A stretch of DNA of 64,000 nt from Cryptosporangium aurantiacum (GTDB taxonomy: Bacteria; Actinomycetota; Actinomycetes; Mycobacteriales; Cryptosporangiaceae), in assembly GCF_900143005.1 (NCBI RefSeq), contig NZ_FRCS01000001.1, positions 1,054,001 through 1,118,000 of the forward strand, given 5' to 3'. The stretch's first letter is position 1, and each line of letters starts with the position of its first letter. The translations under genes were made by a program, and so were the position numbers. The notes beneath the pieces are model-generated. The model made no database searches and was not told the origin of the DNA. It saw nothing but the letters and a program-made list of their open reading frames with translations. Shown piece by piece: positions 10,175-19,124 of the stretch.

Positions 10175-11279
10175 GGTGGGCCCCCACGGAATGGGCTCCG
10201 GCCGCCGGCGACGTGGTGAAGGTCCGCGGTGTCGCGAAGCCGTGTGCGGTCGCTGCGGCTACGGCGGCGCGCGCGGCGTCGTCCACCGCGTTCTGGTCGA
10301 GCAGTGCGATGACGCACCCACCGAAACCACCGCCGGTCATCCGGGCGCCGTAGGCGCCCGCGGCCAGCAGCGCCTCGACGAGGACGTCGACCTCCGGGAC
10401 CGTGATCTCGAAGTCGTCGCGCATCGACGCGTGCGACGCGGTCAGCGCGGGCCCGATCTCCCGGACCTTTCCGGCGTCGAGCAGCGCGACCACGTCGGTG
10501 ACCCGCGCGTTCTCGGTGACGATGTGCCGCGCCCGCTTGACCAGGACCTCGCCGTCGGGCTCGGCGGCCAGCTTGGCCAGGGCCTCGTCCAGATCGACGA
10601 CGTCCCGCAGCGCTCGCAACCCGAGCGTCGAGGCGGCTTGCTCGCAGGAACGGCGCCGGGCCGCGTACTCCCCGTCGGCGTGCCGGTGCGGCGCTCTCGA
10701 GTCGACGACCAGCAGCGCCAGGCCCTCGGCGTCCAGACCGAACGGAACCGGACGCACGTCGAGCGTGCGCATGTCGCAGAACAGCACCGATCCGGCCTCG
10801 CCGAGCATCGAGGCGAGCTGGTCCATCCCGCCGGTCGGTGCGCCGACGAAGTCGTTCTCGGCCTTCCTGGTGGCGGCCACCAGCTCCCGCGGGGAGAGCC
10901 CGAGTTCCAGCAGGTCGTTCGCGGCGCCACCGACCGAGCAGGTCAGCGCGGCCGAGGAGGACAGCCCAGCGCCCAGCGGGACGTCGGAGTCGACGGCCAC
11001 GGTCAGACCGGGCAGGTCGACGCCGAGCGCCCAGAGAACCCCGGCCGGGTAGGCAGCCCACCCGGGCACGGCGCCGGGGGCCAGGTCGGCCACCGGCACC
11101 TCGACCGGGTCGGGCTCCTGCGCCGAGGTGAACCGCAGCATGCCCTCCGGGCCGGGGGAGACCGTGGCTCTGCAGCCGAATTCGATGGCCAGCGGCAACA
11201 CGAAGCCGTCGTTGTAGTCGGTGTGCTCGCCGATCAGGTTCACCCGTCCCGGCGCCAGCCAGCTGGCCGATTCGCGCAT
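10164..11279 (-). CDS. galK: Galactokinase
   Basis: 371 residues, GHMP kinase: galactose + ATP to galactose-1-phosphate. The galactokinase signature GRVNLIGEHTDYNDGFVLP is near the N terminus, the phosphate loop is LGAGLSSSAALTCS, and the third motif is MTGGGFGGCVIAL. The start is ATG 11279, 24 bases after the beta-galactosidase stop and preceded by GGGAGAGG. The open frame runs further upstream into the beta-galactosidase gene, but that leader lacks family features. It overlaps the DeoR-type gene at its 3' end. Confidence 0.95.
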   Translation of the reverse strand: MRESASWLAPGRVNLIGEHTDYNDGFVLPLAIEFGCRATVSPGPEGMLRFTSAQEPDPVEVPVADLAPGAVPGWAAYPAGVLWALGVDLPGLTVAVDSDVPLGAGLSSSAALTCSVGGAANDLLELGLSPRELVAATRKAENDFVGAPTGGMDQLASMLGEAGSVLFCDMRTLDVRPVPFGLDAEGLALLVVDSRAPHRHADGEYAARRRSCEQAASTLGLRALRDVVDLDEALAKLAAEPDGEVLVKRARHIVTENARVTDVVALLDAGKVREIGPALTASHASMRDDFEITVPEVDVLVEALLAAGAYGARMTGGGFGGCVIALLDQNAVDDAARAAVAAATAHGFATPRTFTTSPAAGAHSVGAHHAG

Positions 11280-11302
11280 GCGCACAGTCCTCTCCCGACC
11301 CC

Positions 11303-13342
11303 TCAGCCGGCTAGCCGGATCACGACTACCGCACCGGCGCCGACCGTGTCGGTCTCGGCCCACTCACGGCCGGTGAGAAGGTCCTTACCCCGTACCGGCA
11401 CGGCAATCGCAGCGTCGGAATGGTTGATCGCGAACAGGTACCGCGCATCACCACCGACGCGCTCGACCACGTCCAGCCCGTCCGGCCACGGCGAGAGCGG
11501 CAGTACCGGCTTCACCCCGGCGGAGATCAGGACGCTGCCGACCAGCCACGCGTGGCTCGCCGCGTCCAGCCGGGTGCCGACGTACCAGGCCTCGCCGTTG
11601 CCGACCGAGTTGCTGGTGATCACCGGCCGCCCCGCGAGCGGGCCGTTCTTGTAGGTGACGAGCACCTCCGCGGTGGTGGCGGTCGCCGCTTCGGTCCACA
11701 GTGTGCCGGTCGCCTCGCTGCCGATGCCTTCGAGCTCGACGCTGTCCCCGGCCAGCAGCGGGTTGAACTCCTCGACGCGGACGCCGAGCAGGTCGCGGAA
11801 CGCCCCCGGGTAGCCGCCGAGCCGCACGTGGTCGTTGTGGTCGACGATGCCGGAGAAGTACGTGACCAGCGCGGTGCCACCGGCCTCGACGAACTCGGTG
11901 AGGTTCGGCCCGGCCTCGCCGCCGGTGAGGTACAGCGTCGGGACGATGACCAGCCGGTACCCGGACAGGTCGTGGTCGGGGTGGACGAAGTCGCAGGCGA
12001 CCCCGCGCTCCCACAGCGCCCGGTGGAACCGCCGCAGCTCACCCAGGCCGGTGACCTCGACGCTGGGGTGCGAGTCGAGCTCGATCGCCCACCAGCTCTC
12101 CCAGTCGACGGTGATCGCGACCTCGGCGCGGACGGTGCTCCCGGCCACCTCTTCGAGGTTGTGGAGGTCGTTGCCGAGGGCGACGACGTCCCGCCAGAGC
12201 TTCGAGTCGGTGCCGGCGTGCGGCACCAGCGCGGAGTGGAACTTCTCGGCTCCGGCCTTCGACTGCCGCCACTGGAAGAACAGCGCGCCGTCGGCACCGC
12301 GGGCGGTGTGGGTGAGGCTGTCCCGCCGCAGCTGGCCGGGCAGCTTCGCCGGGTTGCGCGGCTGCCAGTTGACGGCGCTCGTGGAGTGTTCCATCAGCAA
12401 CCAGGGCTGACCACCGGCGAGCGACCGGATCAGGTCACCGGACATCGCCAGGTCGTGGGTGGCGCCACCGGCTCCGAGACCTTCGACGATGCGGTAGTGG
12501 TCGTTGGAGATCAGGTCCTGCTCGGCGGCCCAGGCCCAGTAGTCCAGCGGCTTGAAGAACGTCATGAAGTTCGTCGTGACCGGTGCGCTGGACACCTCAC
12601 GGAGGATCTCGGCCTCGGCGCGGAAGCAGTCCAGCAGCTCGTCGGAGGAGAACCGCCAGAAATCCAGCTGCTGGGTGGGGTTCGCGAACGTGTGGTACGC
12701 CGGGGTCCGCGGCGGGATGATCTCGGCCCAGTCGTAGTAGCGCTGGCTCCAGAACGCGGTGCCCCAGGCCTCGTTCAGCGTGTCGAGGCTGGAGTACCGG
12801 TCCCGTAGCCAGGTGCGGAACGCCTCGGCGGACGTGTCGCAGTAGCAGTGCCAGTTGTGGCAGCCGTACTCGTTGTGGACGTGCCACATCGCGACCGCGG
12901 GATGCTCGGCGTAGCGTTCGCCGATCGCCCTGGTGAGCCGGGCGGAGGCGGTGCGGTAGTCCGGCGACGACGGGCAGAACGCCTGACGCGCCCCGTACCA
13001 GCGGCGCTGGCCGTTCGCGTCCACCGGGAGCGAGTCGGGGTAGCGGCGGGAGAACCAGGGCGGCGGCGTGGCCGACGCGTTGGCCAGGTCGACCGCGATG
13101 CCGTTGTCGTGCAGCAGGTCCAGGACGCGGTCGAGCCAGCCGAACTCGTACTCCTTCTCGGCGGGTTCCAGCTTCGCCCAGGAGAAGATGCCGACCGAGA
13201 CCAGGTTGACCTTGGCCTCTTTCATCAGCGCGACGTCCTCGAGCCAGACCGACTCCGGCCACTGCTCGGGGTTGTAGTCACCGCCGTAGGCCAGCTTGCC
13301 GCCGAGGCGGGCGGTGACCGCCCGCAGGCCAGCGTTACTCAT
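11303..13342 (-). CDS. GH42 beta-galactosidase
   Basis: 679 residues with no signal peptide, so it is cytoplasmic. It starts with the GH42 hallmark YGGDYNPEQWPESVW. The acid/base glutamate is in MWHVHNEYGCHN and the nucleophile glutamate in WLLMEHSTSAVNW. Cysteines in the NEYGCHNWHCYC region fit the GH42 zinc cluster. A trimerisation domain (about 390-600) and a C-terminal beta domain follow. It hydrolyses imported galactosides to galactose for GalK. ATG 13342 is preferred over TTG 13351; its ribosome site lies in the end of the upstream permease gene, eight bases away, giving tight coupling. Natural substrate (lactose, galacto-oligosaccharide or galactan fragment) is not decided. Confidence 0.93.
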   Translation of the reverse strand: MSNAGLRAVTARLGGKLAYGGDYNPEQWPESVWLEDVALMKEAKVNLVSVGIFSWAKLEPAEKEYEFGWLDRVLDLLHDNGIAVDLANASATPPPWFSRRYPDSLPVDANGQRRWYGARQAFCPSSPDYRTASARLTRAIGERYAEHPAVAMWHVHNEYGCHNWHCYCDTSAEAFRTWLRDRYSSLDTLNEAWGTAFWSQRYYDWAEIIPPRTPAYHTFANPTQQLDFWRFSSDELLDCFRAEAEILREVSSAPVTTNFMTFFKPLDYWAWAAEQDLISNDHYRIVEGLGAGGATHDLAMSGDLIRSLAGGQPWLLMEHSTSAVNWQPRNPAKLPGQLRRDSLTHTARGADGALFFQWRQSKAGAEKFHSALVPHAGTDSKLWRDVVALGNDLHNLEEVAGSTVRAEVAITVDWESWWAIELDSHPSVEVTGLGELRRFHRALWERGVACDFVHPDHDLSGYRLVIVPTLYLTGGEAGPNLTEFVEAGGTALVTYFSGIVDHNDHVRLGGYPGAFRDLLGVRVEEFNPLLAGDSVELEGIGSEATGTLWTEAATATTAEVLVTYKNGPLAGRPVITSNSVGNGEAWYVGTRLDAASHAWLVGSVLISAGVKPVLPLSPWPDGLDVVERVGGDARYLFAINHSDAAIAVPVRGKDLLTGREWAETDTVGAGAVVVIRLAG

Positions 13343-13347
13343 ATCTA

Positions 13348-14268
13348 TCAACCCTTGTTGGAGCCGAGAGTGAGACCGGCGACGAACTGGCGCTGGAGCG
13401 CGACGTAGACGGCCAGCACCGGGATCGCGGTCAGGAGTGCGCCGGCCGCGATCAGGTTGTCGTTCTGGGCGTACTGCCCGAACAGGTTGTTGATACCGGT
13501 GGTGACCGGTAGCCGGTCACCGGTCTGGATGAACAGCAGCGCCCAGAAGAAGTCGTTGTAGACCCAGATGACCTCGAGCGTGGCCAGCGCGGCCAGGGCC
13601 GGGCGGCAGAGCGGGAGGATGATCTTCCAGAACTGCTTCCAGACGCCCGCGCCGTCGACCAGCGCGGCCTCGGTCAGCTCGTGCGGCAGCGCCTTCATGT
13701 AGTTGCTCAGCACGAACGTGCAGAACCCGACCTGGAACGCGATGTTCGCCGCGATCACGCCGTAGTAGGTGTTGAGCAGCGACCCGGAGTCGCTCACCGA
13801 GTACGGCAGCGCGAAGTGCTTGTAGAGCTGGAACAGCGGCGCGGCGAGGATCTGCTGCGGCAGCAGGTTGCCCGCGGTGAACAGGATCAGCAGCGTGATG
13901 TTGAACCGCCACCGGAACCGCGACACCGCGAACGCGACCATCGCGGCCAGTGCCAGCGTGATGATCACCGCCGGGATCGTGATGATCGCCGAGTTGACGA
14001 AGTAGTTCGAGAACCCGCCCTGGTTCCACGCCTCGACATAGTTGTCGAAGTTGAACGCCCCGCCGGTGCTCAGGTAGCCGTACTTCTGGGTGTCCTTCTC
14101 CGGGCGGAGCGACGTGTAGATCGTCCACACCAGCGGGATCAGCCACAGCACCGCGGTGATCGTCAGGAACGAGTAGCTGAAGATCCGGCCGCCGCGGCTG
14201 ACCTTCGGCCCGCTCTTGGACGACTTCGCCAGGACCGCCGGCGCTTTCGTCTTGGTCAGCACGGTCAT
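13348..14268 (-). CDS. Sugar ABC transporter permease (MalG type)
   Basis: 306 residues, inner-membrane permease of the CUT1 family. About six membrane helices are visible, beginning with FLTITAVLWLIPLVWTIYTS. The cytoplasmic EAA loop is present as ELTEAALVDGAGVWKQFWKI. It overlaps the other permease gene by four bases (14265-14268, ATGA). No ATPase gene is in the operon, so a shared MsiK-type ATPase from elsewhere in the genome probably powers it, as is usual for CUT1 systems of Actinomycetota. Confidence 0.93.
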   Translation of the reverse strand: MTVLTKTKAPAVLAKSSKSGPKVSRGGRIFSYSFLTITAVLWLIPLVWTIYTSLRPEKDTQKYGYLSTGGAFNFDNYVEAWNQGGFSNYFVNSAIITIPAVIITLALAAMVAFAVSRFRWRFNITLLILFTAGNLLPQQILAAPLFQLYKHFALPYSVSDSGSLLNTYYGVIAANIAFQVGFCTFVLSNYMKALPHELTEAALVDGAGVWKQFWKIILPLCRPALAALATLEVIWVYNDFFWALLFIQTGDRLPVTTGINNLFGQYAQNDNLIAAGALLTAIPVLAVYVALQRQFVAGLTLGSNKG

Positions 14269-15236
14269 CGCTGCTCCTCCTTCCGGAAGGTCTGCCAGAG
14301 GTACGCGACGATCGGTACCAGGGAGATCACCAGCAGCACGGTCGCGATCGCCGCGCCGACGCCGATCTGGGTGCCCTCGCCGACCAGGTTCTGGACGACG
14401 AGCGCGGAGAGCAGCTCGAGGCCGTTCGTGCCGCGGTTGATCACGTAGACGATGTCGAACGCGCGGAGCGCCTCGATGACCGTGATGACGACGACCACGA
14501 TGTTGATCGGGCGCATCGCCGGGAACACGACCCGGAAGAACGTCTGCACCGCGTTGGCGCCGTCGATCTGAGCGGCCTCCCGCAGCGACGGGTCGACGCC
14601 CTTCAAGCCGGCCAGGTACAGGATCATGATGTAGCCGACGTGTTTCCAGGACGCCGCGACGAGCGCCGCCCAGAGGTTGATGCTCGAGTCGCCGAACCAG
14701 TCGATCTGGTCGTCGGTGCCCGCGGTGCCCAGCACGCTGTTCAGCAGACCGGCGTCCGGGCTGTAGATCAGGTGCCAGATGATGCCGACGAGCGCGAGCG
14801 AGAGCATCACGGGGACGAAGAAGATGCTCTGGTAGATCCGCGAGCCGCGCAGGTTCTGGTCGAGCAGTACCGCGATGAACAGGCCGAGCGGTGTTGCGAT
14901 CACGGCCAGGAACAGCAGCCAGATGATGTTGTGCTGCACCGCGGGCCAGAACGGCGGATATTCCTCGGTGATGAACTTGTAGTTGTCCAGCCCGGCGAAG
15001 TTGACTCCGCCGGGCTGGTCGATGTCGGTCCGCGCGTCGGTGAAGCCGAGGAGGACCGAGAACAGCGCCGGCCCCCAGACCAGCAGCAGCTCGATCAGCG
15101 TCGGGATCCCGACCATGAGCCCGAGTACGACGCGGTCTCTCCCGGTGAGGCGGCGCAATTTTTTGCGTTTGCCCACCGGGGCGGATCGTTCGGTCGGGGT
15201 GCTGGGCGTGGCCACTGTGGCCTGAGGGGTCGTCAT
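14265..15236 (-). CDS. Sugar ABC transporter permease (MalF type)
   Basis: 323 residues. An unstructured, Thr/Pro-rich and then Lys/Arg-rich N-terminal tail precedes about six membrane helices; the first is near residues 35-65 (LGLMVGIPTLIELLLVWG). The EAA loop reads SLREAAQIDGANAVQTFFRV. It pairs with the downstream MalG-type permease (ATGA overlap) and follows the binding-protein gene by seven bases. It imports a galactoside that the GH42 enzyme then cleaves. Confidence 0.93.
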   Translation of the reverse strand: MTTPQATVATPSTPTERSAPVGKRKKLRRLTGRDRVVLGLMVGIPTLIELLLVWGPALFSVLLGFTDARTDIDQPGGVNFAGLDNYKFITEEYPPFWPAVQHNIIWLLFLAVIATPLGLFIAVLLDQNLRGSRIYQSIFFVPVMLSLALVGIIWHLIYSPDAGLLNSVLGTAGTDDQIDWFGDSSINLWAALVAASWKHVGYIMILYLAGLKGVDPSLREAAQIDGANAVQTFFRVVFPAMRPINIVVVVITVIEALRAFDIVYVINRGTNGLELLSALVVQNLVGEGTQIGVGAAIATVLLVISLVPIVAYLWQTFRKEEQR

Positions 15237-15243
15237 GCTGGTC

Positions 15244-16554
15244 TCAGCTGCCGTAGATCTGCTTGGCCTGTGCCTCGAGGCCCTTGGTCACCGCGTTGAC
15301 GTCGCCGTCCTTGATGAACTGCTGGAACGCGGGGAGCGCGGCGTTGTTCGCGAACGCGGGCTCGGCGTCCCGGTCGAGGAACTGCGAGATGTTCTTCGCG
15401 GCGCCGATGACCTCGGCGGACTTCTTCTGCAGCGCGGAGTACTTGGCCGTGCTGGCCTTGTTCGACGCGGCGACGTTGTTGGGGTCCTCGGACTGGTAGA
15501 TGTCCTGGGCCTCACCGCTGGCGAGGTACTCCATGAGCTTGCGGGCGCTGTCGTTCTCGCCGCCCTTCTTGCTCAGGATGAACCCGTCGATCGGGGCCTC
15601 GACCGCGTCCGCACCGACGTTGGAGTCGAGCTCCGGGAACGGGAAGAAGTCGATGTCGGTGTCGCCCTGCGGCCACTGCTGGCCGACGAACGTGCCGAGC
15701 AGGTACATGCCCGCCTTCTTCTGGACGACGGTCTGCGCGGCCTCCTGCCAGGTGCGTCCGAGCGAGCCCGGGGCCTGGTACGGGAAGATCTCCTTCCAGG
15801 TCGTGAAGACCTGCTTGACCTTCGCGTCCTCCCAGCTCTCCTTGTGCGCCATCAGGTCGACGTGGAACTGGTAGCCGTTGATGCGCATGTTCAGGTAGTC
15901 GAACGTGCCGAACGCGGGCCAGCCGTCCTTGTCGCCGAACGCGATCGGGGTGAGCCCGTCCGCCTTCATCTTCTTGGTCAGCGCGATGAGCTCGTCCCAG
16001 GTCTTGGGCTCGGTGTAGCCCTTCTCCTTCCAGACGCTCGGACGGTAGAACCAGCCCCACGGGTAGTTGTAGTTCGGGATGAAGTACTTCTTGCCGTCGT
16101 CGGCCGTGGACGCGGTCTTGAACGCCTCGGAGAAGTTGCCTCCGACCTTCTCCCAGACGTCGTCGATCGGGGCGAGCAGGCCCTGCTTCGCGTACGACTT
16201 CATGCGGTAGCCGGCGAACCACGTGAAGACGTCGTCCGGGCTGCCCTTGAGGTAGTTGTTGATGTTGTTCTGGAAGTCGTTGTGCGGAACCGTGTTGATC
16301 TTGACCGTCAGGTCGACGGCGTCCTTGGCCGAGCCCAGCATGGCCGCGAAGGCCCGCTTCGGCACCTCGTCCGAACCGTTCGAGCCGAACGTGACGGTGC
16401 CGGTGCCGCTGCCCGAGCCGCTGTCGGCGCCGGTGCACGCCGCGAGCAGCGGAGATGCCGCGATCCCGACGGCGCCGAGCCCGAAAGCCCGGAGGACGGA
16501 GCGACGGCTCATGCCGGTCTGGCTCATCAATGAGTCAAGCGAAGGGGTGGGCAT
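15244..16554 (-). CDS. Extracellular sugar-binding lipoprotein (Tat type)
   Basis: 436 residues, solute-binding protein family 1 of CUT1 transporters. The N terminus carries a twin-arginine signal (SRRSVLRAFGLG, Arg17-Arg18) followed by a hydrophobic stretch and a lipobox ending LLAAC with Cys40 as the lipidated residue. It is thus folded in the cytosol, exported by Tat and anchored outside. A Gly/Ser-rich linker, then a two-lobe binding domain (YNYPWGWFYRPSVW, WDELIALTKKMKADG, LMEYLASGEAQ). First gene of the galactoside operon; its upstream region carries the likely promoter. Confidence 0.93.
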   Translation of the reverse strand: MPTPSLDSLMSQTGMSRRSVLRAFGLGAVGIAASPLLAACTGADSGSGSGTGTVTFGSNGSDEVPKRAFAAMLGSAKDAVDLTVKINTVPHNDFQNNINNYLKGSPDDVFTWFAGYRMKSYAKQGLLAPIDDVWEKVGGNFSEAFKTASTADDGKKYFIPNYNYPWGWFYRPSVWKEKGYTEPKTWDELIALTKKMKADGLTPIAFGDKDGWPAFGTFDYLNMRINGYQFHVDLMAHKESWEDAKVKQVFTTWKEIFPYQAPGSLGRTWQEAAQTVVQKKAGMYLLGTFVGQQWPQGDTDIDFFPFPELDSNVGADAVEAPIDGFILSKKGGENDSARKLMEYLASGEAQDIYQSEDPNNVAASNKASTAKYSALQKKSAEVIGAAKNISQFLDRDAEPAFANNAALPAFQQFIKDGDVNAVTKGLEAQAKQIYGS

Positions 16555-16898
16555 CAGTGCGCCTCCTTGCCGTGTGGATCACGACGGGATCCAACATTAG
16601 TGCGCACACTTCACCAGAACCGATCGGGCCCGTCAACGGTCCTCGGTAACGTTTGCGCAACACGCGATTGCGCTGGGTAAACGCGTGGTGACCGGGTGAT
16701 TGCAAGCGGGGTGAACTGCCTCACTGGAACGCGCAACGTCGGAATTGTCCGTTGTCGATTTTTGGGTGGATGTTGTGGCAGTCACAGTGACGCTCGGTGG
16801 CAGGACCGCGCGCGAATCGCGGGTTCTGCTTGCGCTCGCTATCGGCGGAGACGAGCCTTGCGGTGGACGACGAGGTCGAGAAGTCGCGGAGGTGGTCG
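16555..16898. promoter_or_regulatory. Divergent promoter region between the galactoside operon and the acyl-CoA ligase gene
   Basis: 344 bases without a convincing gene. It must hold the operon promoter reading left and the ligase promoter reading right. A perfect 8-base dyad TTGCGCAA at 16653-16660, inside AACGTTTGCGCAAC, looks like a regulator half-site pair and lies about 100 bases before the binding-protein start. Whether the operon's own DeoR-type protein or an unlinked LacI-type regulator would bind it cannot be told. Short open frames here show no codon bias or homology. Confidence 0.35.
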
Positions 16899-18449
16899 GT
16901 GTTCTACCCGCTCAACGTGAAGGACTTCCTCGATCGGGCCGAGACGGTCTATCCGGACCGGATCGGCGTCATCGACGAGCCGAACCAGCCGGCGACGCCG
17001 CTCGGCGACGTGAGCTACGGGCGGCTCGCCGCGATGGCCCGCCACCAAGCGGCCTGGCTGGACGGGCTCGGCGTGCCGGTCGGCGGGCGGGTGGCGATCG
17101 TCTCCCACAACGCCGGGCGCATGCTCGCGTCGTTCTTCGGCGTCTCCGGCTGGGGGCGCATCCTGGTGCCGATCAACTTCCGGCTCGGCGCCGAGGAGAT
17201 CTCGTACATCGTCGGGCACTGCGCCGCGGACGTGCTGCTGGTCGACCCGGAGCTCCGCGGCCTGCTCGACACGGTCACCGCCAAGCACACGTTCGTGCTC
17301 GGCGAGAACGACGCGGAGATCTTGGGCGTCGGTGCGGTCACCGGCGCGGTGGTGGACGCCGACCCGCGTCCGTGGGCGGCCGACGAGAACGCCACCTGCA
17401 CGCTGAACTACACGTCGGGCACCACCGCCCGGCCCAAGGGCGTCCAGCTCACCCACCGGGCCAACTGGTTGAACGCGACCGTGTTCGCGCTGCACACCGG
17501 CGTCAGCGACCGGGACGTCTACCTGCACACGCTGCCGATGTTCCACGCCAACGGCTGGGGCATGCCGTACGCGATGACCGCGCTCGGCGTCCCGCAGGTG
17601 GTGCTGCGGAAGGTCGACGGCGCGGAGATCCTGCGCCGGGTGCGCGACCACGGCGTGACGCTGGCCTGCGCGGCGCCCGCGGTGCTCAACGCGGTGCTGG
17701 AGGCGGCGGAGTCCTGGGACGGCGAGATTCCGGGCCGGGACCGGATGCGGGTCGTGCTCGCGGGCGCGCCGCCGCCGACCCGGACGATCGAGCGGATCCG
17801 GGCCGACCTGGGCTGGGAGTTCATCCAGATCTACGGCCTGACCGAGACCGCGCCGCTGCTCACGATCAACCGGATGCGTTCGGAATGGGATGATTTGGAC
17901 CCCTCCGAGCAGGCCCGGTTGCTCGGTCGGGCGGGTGCGCCCGCGATCGGCGTCCGCATGGCCGTGGACGCCGAGGGAGAGGTCCTCGCCCAGACCAACC
18001 ACAACCTCGACGCGTACTGGGAGAACCCGTCGGCGACCGCGGAGGCGCAAGCCGACAACTGGTTCCACACCGGGGACGGTGGAGAGTTCTCGGACGGCTA
18101 CCTCACGATCACCGACCGGAAGAAGGACGTGATCATCTCGGGCGGCGAGAACGTGTCGTCGATCGAGGTCGAGGACGTGCTGAACTCGTTCCCCGCGGTT
18201 CGTGAGGTCGCGGTGATCGGCATCCCGGACGAGAAGTGGGGCGAGCTGGTGACCGCGCTGGTGGTCACCGACGGGACGGCGGTCACCGCCGAGGACGTGA
18301 TCGCGCACTGCCGGGCGCGGCTGGCGGGGTACAAGTGCCCGAAGCGGGTCGAGTTCGTCGACGCGCTACCGCGGACGGCGACCGGGAAGCTCCAGAAGTT
18401 CAAACTCCGCGAGCCGTACTGGAAAGGCCACACCCGCCAGGTGCACTAG
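16899..18449 (+). CDS. Fatty-acyl-CoA ligase (AMP-binding superfamily)
   Basis: 516 residues, adenylate-forming enzyme: fatty acid + ATP + CoA to acyl-CoA. The P-loop-like motif YTSGTTARPKG is at about residue 171, IYGLTETAP lies in the middle, the TGDGGE aspartate and DRKKDVIISGGENVSS hinge follow, and the catalytic lysine is in RTATGKLQK near the end. The start is GTG 16899 with GGAGG at 16888-16892; an earlier frame extension lacks family features. Length and motifs match medium/long-chain ligases; the exact acid is unknown. The stop shares CTAG (18446-18449) with the convergent AlkB-like gene. Confidence 0.9.
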   Translation: MFYPLNVKDFLDRAETVYPDRIGVIDEPNQPATPLGDVSYGRLAAMARHQAAWLDGLGVPVGGRVAIVSHNAGRMLASFFGVSGWGRILVPINFRLGAEEISYIVGHCAADVLLVDPELRGLLDTVTAKHTFVLGENDAEILGVGAVTGAVVDADPRPWAADENATCTLNYTSGTTARPKGVQLTHRANWLNATVFALHTGVSDRDVYLHTLPMFHANGWGMPYAMTALGVPQVVLRKVDGAEILRRVRDHGVTLACAAPAVLNAVLEAAESWDGEIPGRDRMRVVLAGAPPPTRTIERIRADLGWEFIQIYGLTETAPLLTINRMRSEWDDLDPSEQARLLGRAGAPAIGVRMAVDAEGEVLAQTNHNLDAYWENPSATAEAQADNWFHTGDGGEFSDGYLTITDRKKDVIISGGENVSSIEVEDVLNSFPAVREVAVIGIPDEKWGELVTALVVTDGTAVTAEDVIAHCRARLAGYKCPKRVEFVDALPRTATGKLQKFKLREPYWKGHTRQVH

Positions 18450-19081
18450 GCCACATCAATAGGGCGGAACTGGACGCTGACTCGGGGGCCGACCGCGCGG
18501 GTGGTCTTCGGGACCGCGTGCTCCCAGGTCCGCTGGCAGGAGCCGCCCATGACGATCAGGTCGCCGTGGCCGACCGGGAACCGCAGGCTGGCGCCGCCCC
18601 CGCGCGGACGCAGCAGCAGCGGCCGCGGCGACCCGAACGAGACGATCGCGACCATCGTGTCGTGCTGCGCGGCGCGCCCGAGCGTGTCGCCGTGCCAGGC
18701 GACGCTGTCGCGCCCGTCCCGGTACAGGCACATCCCGGCCGTGACGAACGGCTCGCCCAGCTCGTCGGCGTAGTACGCGGACAGCTCCTCGCGTGCCTCG
18801 GTGAGCAGCGGGTGCGGCAGCGCTTCGTGCCCGGCGTACCAGCGGAGCAGTCGCGGAACGTCGACCTCGCGGTCGTACATCTCGCGGCGCTCGGCCCGCC
18901 AGTCGACGTCGGACAGCAGGGTCTGGAAGACCGCGTCGGAGCCGCGGACCCAACCCGGCAGGTGATCGACCCACGCGCCGGAGGAGAGGGGATGACGGCG
19001 GATCCGGCCGGCCAGGGGGCCGAGCCGGGCGTCGGTGTCAGCGAGCTCCAGGATCGACGGCTGGTACGCAATCGCAGTCAT
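18446..19081 (-). CDS. AlkB-like 2-oxoglutarate/Fe(II) dioxygenase
   Basis: 211 residues. The iron ligands are visible as HGD (WHGDTLGR) and a distal histidine (RTWEHAVPK), and the 2-oxoglutarate arginines follow in GPRVSVQFR. The nucleotide-lid region MCLYRDGRDSVAWH is typical of bacterial AlkB homologues that oxidatively demethylate 1-methyladenine and 3-methylcytosine in DNA or RNA. It lies 43 bases downstream of the NACHT gene on the same strand, so it could be read through, but an AT-rich stretch with the dyad GAACGTTC (19105-19112) just upstream suggests its own promoter. Confidence 0.88.
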   Translation of the reverse strand: MTAIAYQPSILELADTDARLGPLAGRIRRHPLSSGAWVDHLPGWVRGSDAVFQTLLSDVDWRAERREMYDREVDVPRLLRWYAGHEALPHPLLTEAREELSAYYADELGEPFVTAGMCLYRDGRDSVAWHGDTLGRAAQHDTMVAIVSFGSPRPLLLRPRGGGASLRFPVGHGDLIVMGGSCQRTWEHAVPKTTRAVGPRVSVQFRPIDVA

Positions 19082-19124
19082 GGGATCACCCTACTGTATT
19101 TTTCGAACGTTCGTGCGAACACGC

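Noticed and set aside
16696-16920. Small gene between the galactoside operon and the acyl-CoA ligase
   Set aside because: It overlaps the ligase start and its ribosome site and shows no codon bias or recognisable motif.
19105-19120. LexA-like SOS box before the AlkB-like gene
   Set aside because: GAAC and GTTC are present, but they abut directly (GAACGTTC), and the spaced pair is in the order GTTC-N4-GAAC. The actinobacterial LexA site needs GAAC-N4-GTTC.
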